The position numbers were made by a program, and so were the translations under genes. A stretch of 64,000 nucleotides of DNA, taken from Rotaria socialis. Taxonomy: Eukaryota > Rotifera > Eurotatoria > Philodinida > Philodinidae. Location of the stretch: NCBI GenBank assembly GCA_905331475.1, contig CAJNYU010000032.1, positions 243,083-307,082 of the forward strand, written 5' to 3'. Numbering within the stretch: the stretch's first letter is position 1; each line of letters starts with the position of its first letter. The notes under the pieces are model-generated. The model did no database searches, was not told the origin of the DNA, and worked only from the letters and a program-made list of their open reading frames with translations. This document shows positions 28,701-43,700 of the stretch, piece after piece.

Positions 28701-31700
28701 CTAATGTTCTTCTATCTCCAATATGTTCTTGATGCTGTTCACTATTAAATGCTTGTAAATTTAAGCTATCGACAGTTTTCATCCAAGAATTAGCATTAGT
28801 AACTAAATCAGCAGTATATTGTTCAATCAATGCGCGTTCATAAGCATATTTACCACCCATATAAACAATTTCACCATGTTGGAGACTTTTTGCTGTAATT
28901 CTTTTATTGTTTCCTTGTTCGATAAAATTGGGAAAAATCATCACAGGTACATTATTCTTGCCATAGTTACTCTTCTGATGTTTACACATTAACGAATAAA
29001 CAATTCCTTCACAAATGAAATAAAAGAAAAATATTAAAGCATTCACATATTGAAAAAAAAGCAAAGATTTTGATTAGAATAAGTGTTTTTCACATAAACC
29101 ATTATAAGAGCATTATATTATTCTGATCTTAATCGGTCAATTTGAAATTCTGAACTATTTTAATCGTAATGCTTGGAAAATAAGTAAGTCTTCGCTATAA
29201 TCAAATCTAGAAACGTTTTGTATTTGTCACATCATTAATATGATATAAATATTCTTTGTCAATTTCAAGAGTTCTGAAAAATGATTAGCAAAATGAATTT
29301 GTATCGTAAAAGCTATGAAAAATATGTTTTTAGCTATTTTTAATCTAAAATGAATTAAGTATATAATGATCAGATAAAAGTTAGATAAATCATGTCATTT
29401 CTATCAGTTCTTGATTGAAAATTTAATTTCAATCAAATTTTCTCTTATATCAGATCATTTATTAACTCATACCTCGCAGTATTTTTCCACGTTGATAAGA
29501 AATATAAACCATTGTCTTATTAGAATTATTTATATTTAAATATTGATTACATTCTGGACATATTATTGTAAATGGTTCGAGATGATGAGCACCAGCATCT
29601 TTCAATAAATGTTGATCAATATTAATATAATGCCAAGCCTGTGGTTGTCGAGAATGATCAGAAAAGAAGTCGAGTAGAGCACGTACATGATTAATATCAT
29701 GATCAGCTCCAAATGTTAATCGAAGTTGTGATGCCATTCGTTCAACGCGTTCAGAATCATAAATAGAATAAACACTATTCAGATGAGCCAGAAAAGTTAT
29801 TTCCTGTAAATAAAATTTTGTTAGAAATTCTTGAACTACAGCTATATGCTCTGTATTTGTTCGAGACACAGTTAATTCATCTGACTTTGTACTGTAAGCT
29901 GTCATCATTGATATTATCTAAAGTATACAGCCTCCAAAATTAACATACATTTTTTTTTGAGAAATTTAATTCACATAGACAGTGCAATAAGACTAAATGC
30001 TAATTGAAATTGAGTTCAAAGTCCTGTGTCAAGTACTATTTCAATGGTAAATGTTAACACAAATGACTCAAGATTAAATCGCATTGACGATTCTATAACA
30101 AAATAATAATGAAAACACTAGGACAGGTCTACTTTCCAGTTTTATTCAAAAATTCATACAATTGATCATCACAAATATATGCAGGATCACTTTCTACGAT
30201 ATGATTATCAAGAGAGTCATTATTATATAACTTGTGGAAAGTGTCGATATTAGATAGAATTTTGTCACTATCATCCATGGCGACATAGTTTGTATTCGAC
30301 TTCTGTTCTAAATATATAGTCCAAGGTGTTTGTGTAGCAACAGTTGATACATCGGCAGAAGTTTGAGTACTAACTGAAGATCCTTGAAATGCATCGTTGC
30401 TCGATGTTTCAAACGCTGAATATTCTTCGTCTCCACTAATAGAAGATTCTTCATCTGCTTCTGATGACACTTCGTTGTCAAAGTTAGAGCATATTCTCAT
30501 TTTTTTTAACTTTGATCGACAATGTTTTACACTGATCCAATTATGACTTATCTATAAAAATTCAAAAAGAGTTGAAACTTGTTACAACGAAATTATTACC
30601 TCTAAATTATTATTGTCTTTCTCGTCGATTATTTCTCCAGGCGAATTCAAACATGATGGTGAACGTTTTTCACACTTCTGTGATTCATCCAAAATTTCCA
30701 TCTAGGATGTAAGATAATATTCCAATAAATGTTAATAAAAAAGAGTACACTTTATTATTGAATCATTTCGATCTAAAACAAAACAAAATAGGATTAAACA
30801 TTTTTTCAGTCATCAAAAAAAGCAACTGCAACAAAGTTTTGTTAGGGTATAAGTTCAACAAACCATACACTAAAAACAGCTATCACTGAAACAAACAACA
30901 ATATTCTGCATTATTTTGTGTACATTCGTCTTATAATGCTGAGCAAATACTGGTACAACAATACTGTATTTTATTTTCACCCTAAAAGAGAAAATAATAG
31001 AGCTTCTACATAAGCGAACCTTGATCAAATAGATTTTTCAAGCATAATCATTCATTAATATTCACTCAAGAATAAGGCAATCTTTGATTTTTGATAGTAC
31101 GTACATGATATTCAACTACTTTTGAACTAATATTGAATATTTGATTTTTTGCCGCTCCGCGCATTATGATTTCTTCAAAATTTGTTGTTTTGGACTACAG
31201 ATAAAAGTGGAATATATTGATCAGTCATATTTCAACTTACGTCTTCTTTATATTGATGAAAGACATCGGGACTTATTTCAAGCAATGATTCGGCTGCACT
31301 TCCAAACATACACACATTTAATTCACCTGTATGATCAACAATACAACACTAAAGTTATTTAAAAAGCATCGAAATGTTTCAATTGAATTTAGATGAATTG
31401 TCATGGTTGAATGTACCGATAATGAGTAGGCCCATTTGAAAGCCTCTTGTCGTACTCGACATTTCCTACAAAAAAAAAAACCATTTCCCAAATCATCTAA
31501 TTTTTTTCTACATTTATCAACAGAACAACCCTAGAAAAAAATAGAATAGTAATAAAGTATATAAAAATCTTAATAAAACTATCTTACCATGTAAATTGCA
31601 TGGTCTTGTTCAATAACACTACAATATCCTTTGATATAAAAATATTGAGTATTCTTATGTTTCATAGTATCAGGTTCGGTCGCTATCACCTGATCGATTG

Positions 31701-34700
31701 TTACAATACTCCCTGAAATAAAAATTTGGATCATCATTATTTACGGTGCAGATATTTCAAGAATAAAAATAATATATACAGTCTATTTGACTTGTTGTTG
31801 TCAAACATGATACATTTGAACTTGGAAATATTGATTTTCGCAATGTTTCTAATTTAATAATACGATCTGTGCAAGGTAGATCGAATCTTATGATCGTTGA
31901 ATCTATGGCTGATAAGCTTCTACCTATAAAATATGCACTTAAATAAATAAAAATAAAAATTTATCTCTAGTAATTGTAGATGCTAGGTTCAATCAAATCA
32001 AAGATTGAATAAATACAGTGTCATGTATGACGTAAAATGACAAAATATTTGTAACTATTGTTATCAATTTTTTTTTACTTCTCAGTGTTTTTCAACGCCA
32101 AACAACTAAATGCTGTATCTGAAAAATCTTATAACAAGACGACTAGTTGAATTCTGTAGCATTAGCACATTATTTTTATCTTATTTAGTGTCTGTTATAT
32201 AACGACGAACACATGATAAGATAACTAATATAAAATTATCATTGTCTGCATATTCGAAAATATGAATCGTAAAATTGATATTGCATATCGAACATGGCAA
32301 TAGGTGTAAAATAGAAATTGGAAACTGAGAAAAACGTTAATCTAAGAAATATATTCCGGACTATTCTACATAATTTTCTTTCGACGATACATAACGTACT
32401 GATTTCGATAGACTTAAAACATAGTCTAGCTTATGTCGAAAATAATGAGAAACTGTTAGAAAAGGATCATTCTGATTCATTCTATAGAGAAGACATAAAA
32501 TGCATTAACAGCGGCTTATAATATTTTTTTTTTAATATGTTTTCGAAGGAATTCAATCTTTGCGAACCTGGGAATGAGTTTATTGAAGTTATAGAGGATA
32601 TTCAATGTAATTTTTTTTAGAAGGTTTTAACATTTGAAGAGCAAATTTACTTCTTCAACACTATGATTTTCATAAAACTACGTAAATAGTCGCTTCGATT
32701 ACAAAATTCGTCTGCTGCAATATCCTTAATACCCTTCATCATTTTAGATATACCGTGAAAGTCGCATATTTTGGCACCTTTGATACCAATAATAGATCGT
32801 ATAGTGTTGTCAAATGATTCCGCCTAGTTAAAATAAATTGATCAGTGTTGAAATAAAAAGTAAAGTAAGTCACCTGGTGTTCCCATAATGTGAGCATTAT
32901 CGAAGCATCTTCGTCGATTATCATAAGGTCCCTCTTAACACAGTATTTTCTTTTATACTTATTATAGTATGTTTTACATGCATCAATACTTGATATGACT
33001 GCCACAACATCTTTAAAAAAAAACGTTAACTGATAATAGTACTTATAATCACTTTTGCATAATGACTAAGGTATTCGTACCACAAACTGTATTACATGTT
33101 CGATGTGTGATTTCCTTGATTGGAATGAAATTAAAAACGATATCAGCATGAACTTCATCATTTTCCCTCCCACATAAATCTATTGTTGTGTCGGATCTCA
33201 ACAATATTTGATACATATGCGTGAACGAATTGAAATTCTGTTTTCCTGGCACTACACTAGCGTTGGATATGTAATAGGTCTATAAATAAAAGTATGTTTG
33301 TTAATCTAATTTTTAAGCCTTTTACTCACTTTTTCAATTTCCAACGTTGCATAAAATCGTTCCGCAAGATGGTCGAAACCAACAGCTCGAATCTCACCGC
33401 TGCTATCAACCAAGCCCACATTAAAGACTTTGCCACTTCTATTCATATTTGAATATTCACGAATATAACTTTTATTCACTACACGAGCTTTGATCATCCA
33501 CCTTTTAATATAAAACCTTATTTAAAAACCTGGATTCGAAATTTTCAACTGAAATAAACTTGTTTCACAGCTGAAGTTGTTAGCAAAATAGCTACAACAT
33601 TATTATCTCCTGATTCGATTCAAATGAGCACAGTAAATCGTACGTTAAATGAATAAAGTATCAAGTACAATAGCCTAAACTGTGATTAGCTTTAAAATAC
33701 TGCGAATATTGCTAAACTGTGATCGATTATGATATTACTCTTTCGAATTATTTCAAAATAAAAAAAATCTTTAATTGTAATAATTTACTTACTCAGTTCG
33801 AAATGGATCAAGAACATTGATATTACACATTTCGTTTGCATTTATTTTAGGCTTTTCAAGTACTACTTCAATTGAATTTTTGTCGTCTGCTTGCCACTCC
33901 CCATTTGAATTTTTCTTAGCCAAACCAGATTTACTAACTGTTGAAAAGCATTGTATTTTTGGAATATCTTCAAATATGTCACAAAATATTTTTTGTCATA
34001 TATTTTTAAACAACTTACTCAATGAAATAGCAGTTCGTTGAATACTATCATGATTATCTGGAAATATACAAACAAAATCAATTCTACTCAACAATTCAAA
34101 TTTCTTTGTTTCGTTTCAAATCCAGATAGCAGAGCGTATATGACACTTACCGAGTTGAACAGGATCGCCAATCTTTTCGCAATCGCTTAACACCACCGTT
34201 ACATCACGAATAATTAAAATTACTCTAAAACAAAATACATTCACATGCCAAAGTTTATGTTCCATTAATGGCAAGTACCGGTCACCCTTTACACCAGCAT
34301 TGCAAACATCCACCTGATTAACACGAATGACCGAGTTATTCTTCAAAATGTCATTTTTTACCAAATCAATCATATCAGCACCTAGTACACATGCTAAAGT
34401 AGTGGCAAGATAAAAAATTACGCTCACAAACAGAAATTTCTTTCACAATATAATCAGTAACTTACAGCTAAAAAAATTTCTACCGTCTGAGAGAATAAGT
34501 CGATAACGTTTGTCTGATGATGTATTTTCAGCTTCTTTAGCTTTAATCAACCGAACATCCTAGATTACCAAAAAACAATCTAATTTTTTTCAATTGATTC
34601 TACAAATATACCAGCACTTGAAGAATAGAAGAATACCCTTTTCTTCCCTTTATATATTCCTATAAATAAAAAATGACTGTAAAATCGTCGTTTAAAAAAA

Positions 34701-37700
34701 TACAAACTCACATTGAGACCACCCATTGTGAGCATTGGAAAATGTTCATTCATCATTAGCATGTAAAATCAATTAATTATCTGCAGTTAAACATCAATAT
34801 GTTTTTAAATATCCAGATCATAGAATATACTCCGAAAAACAATATTTTTAACATATGCGATGAACAAAGGCAAATATGAATAATCATATATACTTATTTT
34901 GTATCTGAAGCAACTTCAACACAAAGAGAAAAAAAATGAAAGAACATTAACAATGAATAAAGAATTTTCATCAAAAAAAGCGTTTTATATGAAAAGTATT
35001 AAAATCTTGCTATGGGTAATCGTGTTCGACACAATCGCCCGGCAATAGGTGTGTTGAAGCTTGGTTCATGACAATCATCCTTTGAGGTTACACATTTCTG
35101 TGACTTTTTCACTACACTTTCGACATCCCCCTCGACACCGTTGGGCTTTTTTGAGATCATAAGTTCTGATGCAGGCAATCTTTTTCTTTTATTCTGATGC
35201 TGATTTACTGACGATCTATTCGATTGTGTAACTACAAAGAATAGTTACATTCTTATAAATTCTTTATATTATAAAATTGGAAAAATACAAACCAACATTT
35301 TCACTACCATTTGCATCAATAAGGATTTCTTCTCCCAAAGATCCTGCTAAGACATCAATATCTATATATAATTGATAAAAAAAATTGCAGTATTTATATG
35401 CATAATTATATTTACCAGTCGATGACTGACTCGTCTGATTCTCAGAATATTGATTACAGTCTTCATTATTAGAACCATGACTATCAGATGATGCATCGGA
35501 ACCTACTAAATTTATTTTTATTCGTAGCTAATTAATATTTTTAATTGTTTTGAATTACCTGTTATTGGCAAACAATCATGTGTACCTAAACTACTGAATT
35601 CGCCAACCATCATATTCTCTGTTGATGAGAAACATGTTAATATCATCATGAACAATCAAAGGTCGAACTTACCAGATGTCATTTGTGTTTCTTCATTTTC
35701 GACGAGATCAGTATCAATCCCTCCAGTCAACGATACTGTTGAATTTTCTCTTTGTAGGCTATGTTCATAATCAATATTATTTAACACGCAATCTAAGAAA
35801 AAGCACTCATTCGAAATTTGAAATTGTTTGAAATCAAAGAAACTTAACTGTTCAATGGAATATCAAAATCATCCTGGATTGAATTGATATCATTCACACT
35901 TGCATCCGAAAAGAGGCGTACTGAACTTGGTTCTTTCACAGTACCTAATTCAATAACATGAGTATTATTTAAGATGTGACAAATTATTAATAAAAACAGT
36001 AAATGATATTAGAAAAAAATTCTATAATCAAATTTATTCTATTTTACGAAAACATTACGAAGACTTTACTTTGGTGTAATGGTGTTAGATCCAAATCTAA
36101 TAATTTGTATTGTGGACGATTAAGAACATTAAACACAGCCTGGGTAGGTGGGTTTTTGCAAGAATATTTAATTTTTCGACAGCTATCAAGAATAGTTTGC
36201 ATCGTAATAGACGGATTTTCTAACAATGCCAACTTATTTATAAATCTTTGACATTCAATGCTTGATGTTGGATTCGGCAACACTTTTATGTAAATAGTAA
36301 CTGATTTAGTCCCAGTTCCTGTTGCACGATCTACTTTAGATAAAATTTGCTTGTTGACGAGACCCTCACAAATGTCTCGTAGTACAGCTGCACCATTCTT
36401 CAACAATCGACATTCGTAAAGGGTTTTTAACGTGAACAAAACTGAATCAAAAAGCAATATGGCTTGCTCCATTTCAGATGATTTTTTACCAAATTTTTCT
36501 CGCTTTTTAACTTTCTTATCCATATGACTTATAATAGATAATGATTCAACTGGTTTATTTAGAATTAACGAATAGTTGAAAATTTCATTAGCAGGAATAA
36601 GCATTAGCAACTTGTATTGTTCTAAGTTGCCAGATATGACGTCTATTGCCCGTTCTACAACATCAATGGATATATAAAAGCAACGATTGTTTGTAATATA
36701 TGAACCATAAAGTTCGGAAAATAAAGTTTCACATTTAAAAATAAATTCATTTGAAATGGAATTATCTTCAAAGCAGCCATATCGTTCAATAAATGCTTTA
36801 AAAACACCTGATGTTAATTCAATAATTTGGCAGAGACCAGCTATACGGTGTACAGCATCAACTGATTTACCATATCGGCTAGCTAAATGGTCATCCTGCT
36901 CTTCAATAGCTCCTAAAATATAATTATAGTTGAGGAAAAGTTAAGATGTAATATATTTTCATAATGCTTGCGGCAATCAAGTTCTATTGAAAATTTTATC
37001 AAAAGAATGTCTCTTATATTTTCATCATGTTTATTTAATGCTTATTGTACTCATTGGAATCAAACAATGCTTTCTATTGAATCAATTATTCACAATATAA
37101 TTGCTTTTGTAGGTATATTTATTCGATAATACTCAATTTCATTGTCAACCTTGCTTATAGGGACAATAAAGCTGCATGTTTAAAAAGAAAAACTCAATTT
37201 TATTGGCACACTTCGCTACTCACAGAAGTCAGTTCATAAACAAAAATTCGGCAAGTTAAAAAAATCAGGTAATAAATCTAATTATAACATTGAGTTGAAA
37301 ATGTGTTTGTTTTCAAATGATTAACGTAGGAATACTATTTAATTTTTACAAACTATAGAAAAAAATAGAATAAAATGATATTCCATATGAAATGAAAAAT
37401 TATACAGATAACTGTCAAAAGACCTAAAATCTAATTCATCATACATTACTATCAAACATGTTGTTTCATATAAATATTCTATGCTACTAAGTTTTTTTTG
37501 AAGATATATTATTCTACTATTTTTAAAAACTTAACTACTTTTGAATTTCTACCTAATAGATAAAATATTTGTCTTATAATTTAGGGAACAAATTTTATTT
37601 ACAATGAGCTACATCTAAAATAAAAATGAATTTTATTTTCGGTATGTATTACTACCTTTTCTTTTAATAAAGTTGCACCACTCGATCATTCTAATGTTTG

Positions 37701-40700
37701 AATCTTCACTGAAATACATCACAATGCATTCAAAGAAGCTCATCATGACTGCAAACTGTTCTATAGTTGGCCAATATGAATAATTCCAATTTCGACGATT
37801 GATCTGAGTGTCTATAGCATCACCAGATAGCACCCAAAATAAAAATCGCTCGTATAAAGCATCAGCGAGTGTATTTTGAGCTCGTCTTGTTATTACCTGT
37901 TGAATTATTTCACCAGTTAGTCCAGCCTAAAAATTAAAAAAAATTCTATTTTAGAACAATATTGTTTAATTTACCAAGATGTTCAGTTTTGAATTGCTGA
38001 CTTCCACAATAGAATTTTTTAATTTCTTTGAATATTGATCGGGATTATCATACAAATTGATCAATTGAGCTCGACAATCGTCAAAACTAAATGTATCCCG
38101 ACCTCCAATAGAAGGCAGTAGGAAAGCTCCCATGCGTTTGAGAATGACATCCCCTTCTTCTGTCATTAATAACCTGGTGCATCCTTTTAAGGAATCTAGC
38201 ATTCCGGCTGTTGTAGCTTCATTATAAATTACACGAATATGATCAGAACCCTGTAGTTTGTCTCCGATTTCTCGGAATTTCATAGTTCGTGAATTGCGAA
38301 CCGCTAGAAGCGAAGATTGCACTAAAGTTAGCATCGGACTTTTCCCATAGGCTTAAACGAAATTATAAACAATTTAACTAAAAAATTAATAAAAAATTCA
38401 TACAGCTTTTAGCAATAACGCAGTTGTATAGATTGAGAGGTTTCTTGAATTGGTTCGCACGAAAAACATATGATTGCTCGCATGTTGTAGCAGCAATATT
38501 AATCAAAACTATAGGTATTGCATCAGAGTGCATTTGCCAGAATTTTGCAATCTCATGACAGTAATTTGTCATGTCCGTGCTAAAAAAGACGTCAGGATTT
38601 AGCTTAATTTGTGAAGCTAGCATCCTATTCTCTTTGAAGCGGTTTGTAAAATTATTACAAGTCATAATAATGATAATCTAAAAGTTAAGTATTTTTATAC
38701 TCTACAAGTCATTACAATTAATAAGCGTAATATGACTTTCAGAAGAAAATAATTCTTAAAAAATAATCGGTTGCTTATATGAAGCTAACCATAATTTTTT
38801 AGCAATAAATCATACATAATATCGTATACTTTTAACAATATAATTCTATCTGCTCCAACAAAGTAGCAATCAAATACGAAGTATTGAATCAATTCATATC
38901 TTTATATTCATTAGATAACGACATATATCAATAAAGATTGTATTTCGAATTAGAGTAAAATTATTATTTAAAAACATTCGCTGATAAAACCGAAAGAAAA
39001 ATACCTCAATAATTTTTATGATATATTTCTTGATATTATTCCAACCTATTCTAATATAATTTAAATATACTAACACAATTCGATTCCTAAAAAAATTCAG
39101 GTAACTGTGAATTTCGCTGAAGGGAAGATATATCATCATATTCACTATGTCTATGCAATAAGTCTGTTTATTCAAGATATATCAATAAAAACGTTCATTC
39201 TGTCTATTTCGAACACGAAAAAACATCAATGAAAAGTCCCATAGGACCTAGAAAAGTCCGCGAGTAGAGAGAAACATCCTCTTGTCTCTCATATATGTAC
39301 AAATTTTTATTTCACTCGAATTTTATCAATTCTTCATATTTTTTGTTTAATATTCACTATTTTTCAATGAGAAACTAGTCTAAAAGGAAGTTGTAATGGT
39401 CTAGTAAAATCTGTAATGTTGACAGTATAAGTCATTTACTTGAATTCATTGATTTATCAATGAAAAAGGATAGTGATACTAGTGAATTGTTTCAAATTTT
39501 TGGCAATATGCTTGGAACGAACTTTAGCACTTGTGTTTAATCTGAAAAATTGTATAGTAGCTATTTCAGACAACATTTTATGTCACTACACGCTTTAAAC
39601 GATCAAAAACTAGATACGAAATAACGGAAGCAGTATAAAATAATTAATCAAACAGGATAGTTATTTTATAGTTACTTTTAATTTCGAAATTTTTATCAAG
39701 AATAATAAACATATGTGGTATTAACGTTTATGAAAATCTGTTTAAATCTTGTCTGCTGCTTATAGAAAAAGGTTCATTGAACAGATTTTTTTAAATCTAT
39801 TTTTATAATTAAAAACTAGTCGATTCAAAGACTTAAGATATGATGCATTTTTCAACCAGAAATTCACATTATTTCAGTTTTGAATTTGACATAGTTTTAT
39901 CATTTGACTTCAAAGTTGTTTTCATGTACGACATCTGAAATAACCGAACAAATTCGTGTTGTAATGAATATTTGATTTATTTATAATGTCAGATATTTAC
40001 CTAAGTAAAATAATGTTAAAATTTATGTATTCAAAGTATTAATACCGTTTATTGCTTTTGATAAGAATTACAGATTATTATCTAATCAGCTTGCGCACAC
40101 ATACGTTATTCCTTTTTTTCATTAGAATGGGTATGAATATTGTTTGATGATTACTAAGCATGAATAGTCAACAATGTTTTTTGTATTTCGTCTAAACATA
40201 TATTAATGAATTCCTTATTATATGCATAGTTCAACATGAGTGCATGTGTTGCGAGATCTCGATTTTCTTACTGAAATTGATATTGGAAAGCATGATTAAA
40301 TTTACGCTCAAGAATTTAGATATTATATGATTAAAATATTTTTAATAGATTTTTAATAACTATAATATATCTGATTTTACTTTTAAGCTACACAATCATA
40401 TATTTTAATCTTAAATTCTTGACATTCAATGAATTATTCTACTTCATAGATATTATTTATGTAAAAACAAAAGATCAAGAATACTCATAACATTGAGTTA
40501 TAATCGTCTAAAAAAAGTCACAACATTAATCGCAAAATTCATAACAATTTCTTTCAATGAACGATAGAATCGTTAAAACAACATGACTATATTTAGAATT
40601 TTTGAAGAGTTGACAGTATGTGGGATGTACTGGATAAAAAATTTAATCCAGGAAAGTTTTGAAAAAAATCTTAAATTTGGCGAAGACATGTCGTAAAAAT

Positions 40701-43700
40701 TGTAATGCATACTAGTATAGGATAGAGTGATTCTTCAAATGTTTTAATGTTTGCTAGTGTAATCAACATTTTTGTCAAAAATGTCTTTTATTATTTCTTT
40801 CAATCATATATAGAGATTTGCTGTTGATGAAAGCACAAATGTCTGAGAAAAAATAATCTAGTATAAAAAATTGAATGTATTTTATCTTTTTCACAGTTGT
40901 AGTACTTGTTATATCGATATAAGTGAAACTTCGCTAACTACATATCATTTTTAGATGTGTTGCTGATCAAATTTTCACTCCTCTATGTTAAAATAAATTA
41001 AAAATAATATTATATAGTAGTTATACGTAATTATTATTGACTATTGACTTTAAAATCGAATTCGTGTTATGACTGGCTCTATATCAATAAATCGACATAT
41101 AAAGATCGCATTCACAACTATCTATATTACCATGGATCATACTACTTTCTGTTCTTTTTGCTTGATGTAAATTATAAAATAATGATATTGAATCTATATG
41201 AAATAACGATAGATTGTTCATCATTATGAACGCAGGGTGTGGTTGCAATAATATGTTCATCTTGAATGAAAATATGGATATGGTGACAAACGACTGTCAT
41301 ATTCATAGCTATCCTGAACTAGAGAGCATCCGCTGTCATTACATATAAGGAATGTATCGTTTTGTCCGCTAACCAATACAGTTTAATTATCGTTGCTTAT
41401 TCTATATTTTAAAAAGCAGGATTATAATCTTTATCACCATCGTCGTATCTTCATCCGTCGAATAATCAAGTTAAATATCATGAATGTGTAAATGTTAAAC
41501 AAGTGATAAATTTTTATTCGGAATTTGACTATGATGTTAAATTTGAATACTATTCTACCGGCATTATACTGAACTCAAAACTTTTCCATAATTGATCATG
41601 AAGACAAGTCCATATCATGAATCACAAGTACATCACATCTATTAATCAAGAGAATTAAAGTCTCGTTGATTATTTTTCTTCATGTCAAGAATGACTTCGA
41701 TATGTATCAGAATGTATACTAACTTAGTTATAAAATCTAGATTACACTTGAGAATTCAATCTTTAAAATCTATAGACGATCTTGAATAATTTAATTAACT
41801 CAAATCTAATGCATCATAAAGATAAATTTGTAAGATAAAGACTGCAATATAATTGATATCTTTCAATGTAAAGTTTGCATTTTCGTATAATATAACAGTT
41901 ATTTTTATTAAGCAAAAAACAAATTACTTGTAAATTGTTTCTGCTCTCTACAAAAAAGAAATATTGATATAGTCTTTAACATATCACCGAAAATCATTTT
42001 CCATTACAAGAATATAAATGAAATCTCATTATAGAACAAAAATAACTAAACCTAGAAAAAGAAAAGCAATAGATAAGTGCATGGTGATCAGCTGCATTGT
42101 TTGCTCGACATCATCTTATTAATAAAAAATCCGAATTACGGTAATTGACGAATTTATTTTATATATTTTGTTTCAAATCGATAATATGAAAGTAGACTAT
42201 TACGTTTAATCACAGCTCAACATTGATTGTATAGCGTGCATTCACATGGTAACAATTGTTTAACTACCAAACTTTCATAACAAATTTATCACAATGCTAG
42301 TGTGTTTGATTACTAATTAAAGTCTTGCCTTGTTTTTGAAAAAAATGATATGAACAAGATGGTGTTGCTTATTCGTTCAAATAAACAATTGATATAAAAA
42401 TAGATTCATAATTTTAGACGATGGCAGTTGATTGTAACGTTCTATTCGCGGATGAATGTTAATTGAAAGATTTATATGAAAATCATAATCAACTGAAAAA
42501 GCAAATTTATCATAAAATGATACATTAGCATTTATATCGAGATCAATATACCATCTTGATAATGGATGTTTTTCATAAATGCTAGTGTATCTTCAAATAA
42601 ATGTTTATTTTGTAATAGTGTTGAATTATGTATTGTTAAATCAAATAGAAGTATTTATCATACATCGTTATCACAATCCATTCCTTAACAAATGAGAATA
42701 TTATTTGCTTTCATTAGTGTATTTAAAAATCCTTAACTTATTGGTTCTATCTAATATTATTAACGCATACAATACGACTATTATTTGTTAAAATAACATC
42801 ATGATTTATTGATGGAGGAGATTTCAATATATATTTAGTATTTGACGAATACATAATTAAGATATTGAAGTTGAGAGACAATAGAATCATCATTTATTTC
42901 TGAATTAACTAAGTCAGTATAGTCATTATGAATCGATACTGTTAAAACTTTCTTAAATAAAATTTCATCTAGTTATATGCTTCAGGGATTATTTCAATTC
43001 AATCTGTTTTACTAAACTTCATAAAAAGTATTAAGGCGTTGAGTTTTGTGACAAGGGTATCAAAGCAGGAAAATACTATATCTCATGTATTTTAGTTCGC
43101 TAAGCTGTTTTGCACTTGTTTAAAAACCATGTCTCGAATTGTATGCATTACAACGTATTCAATGATAATCTTCATGGTGATCCATCATGATTAAAAAAAA
43201 CTTTTTCTTTTTCTACGATTACTCAAAAATCCATAGTTTTCTATGAATTAGTTTATGTCTAATCTAGGTTGAATCTATCAAAACCGTAAAAAATTTCTTA
43301 TTAACATTCAATATTCTGGACGATGGATTAATTCAAATAGATGAAAAATTAGCTGATAAGTCATCTAAAGTCATAAGAAAATTTTAAATTAGAGCCTTGC
43401 CGCATTTTCGTCTTATGTTGTTTATTACTTTGACATAAAATCATATCATAACAGAAAAGTCCTGAACATATTAGAAAAGTCCGCTTGAACTGACAAAGAT
43501 CCGCTGCTCGACGAATTGTATTTTGCTTTTCCTCACAGCACTTGATTACATTATACTTCATACGCTATGAAAAGTCCCATATACTCTAATGGGACTTTAC
43601 GTAAGGTGGACATTTTTTAGACCTTTGACACTGCTGCCACTGAAAGGAGTGAGAAAAATAACTGTCGACATTCGATGATTAAGTCCCCAAGAACGCATGC

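Larger units (their letters stand above)
26244..43636. mobile_element. Giant KDZ-type DNA transposon with ATPase, RPA1-like and transposase genes
   Basis: 17,393 bp bounded by 45-bp imperfect terminal inverted repeats and an 8-bp direct repeat. It encodes three spliced genes, all leftward: a DUF3987-type ATPase (34999-38665), an RPA1-like protein (30931-34762) and a KDZ transposase (27194-30701). The left subterminal zone carries a 137-bp tandem array; the right 4.9 kb shows no gene. The 8-bp duplication agrees with what is known for Zisupton/KDZ elements. All three frames are open with intact splice sites, so the copy may be functional or recently so. It sits in an intron of the coiled-coil gene. 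Confidence 0.88.

Noticed and set aside
38894-39175. 93-codon minus-strand frame in the right arm of the transposon
   Set aside because: Composition is what AT-rich random DNA gives (Ile, Asn, Phe, Tyr); no motif and no compatible splice partner.
26236-43644. Helitron origin because of the RPA1-like gene
   Set aside because: Inverted terminal repeats, an 8-bp duplication and a KDZ transposase, and no Rep/helicase protein of Helitron type seen.
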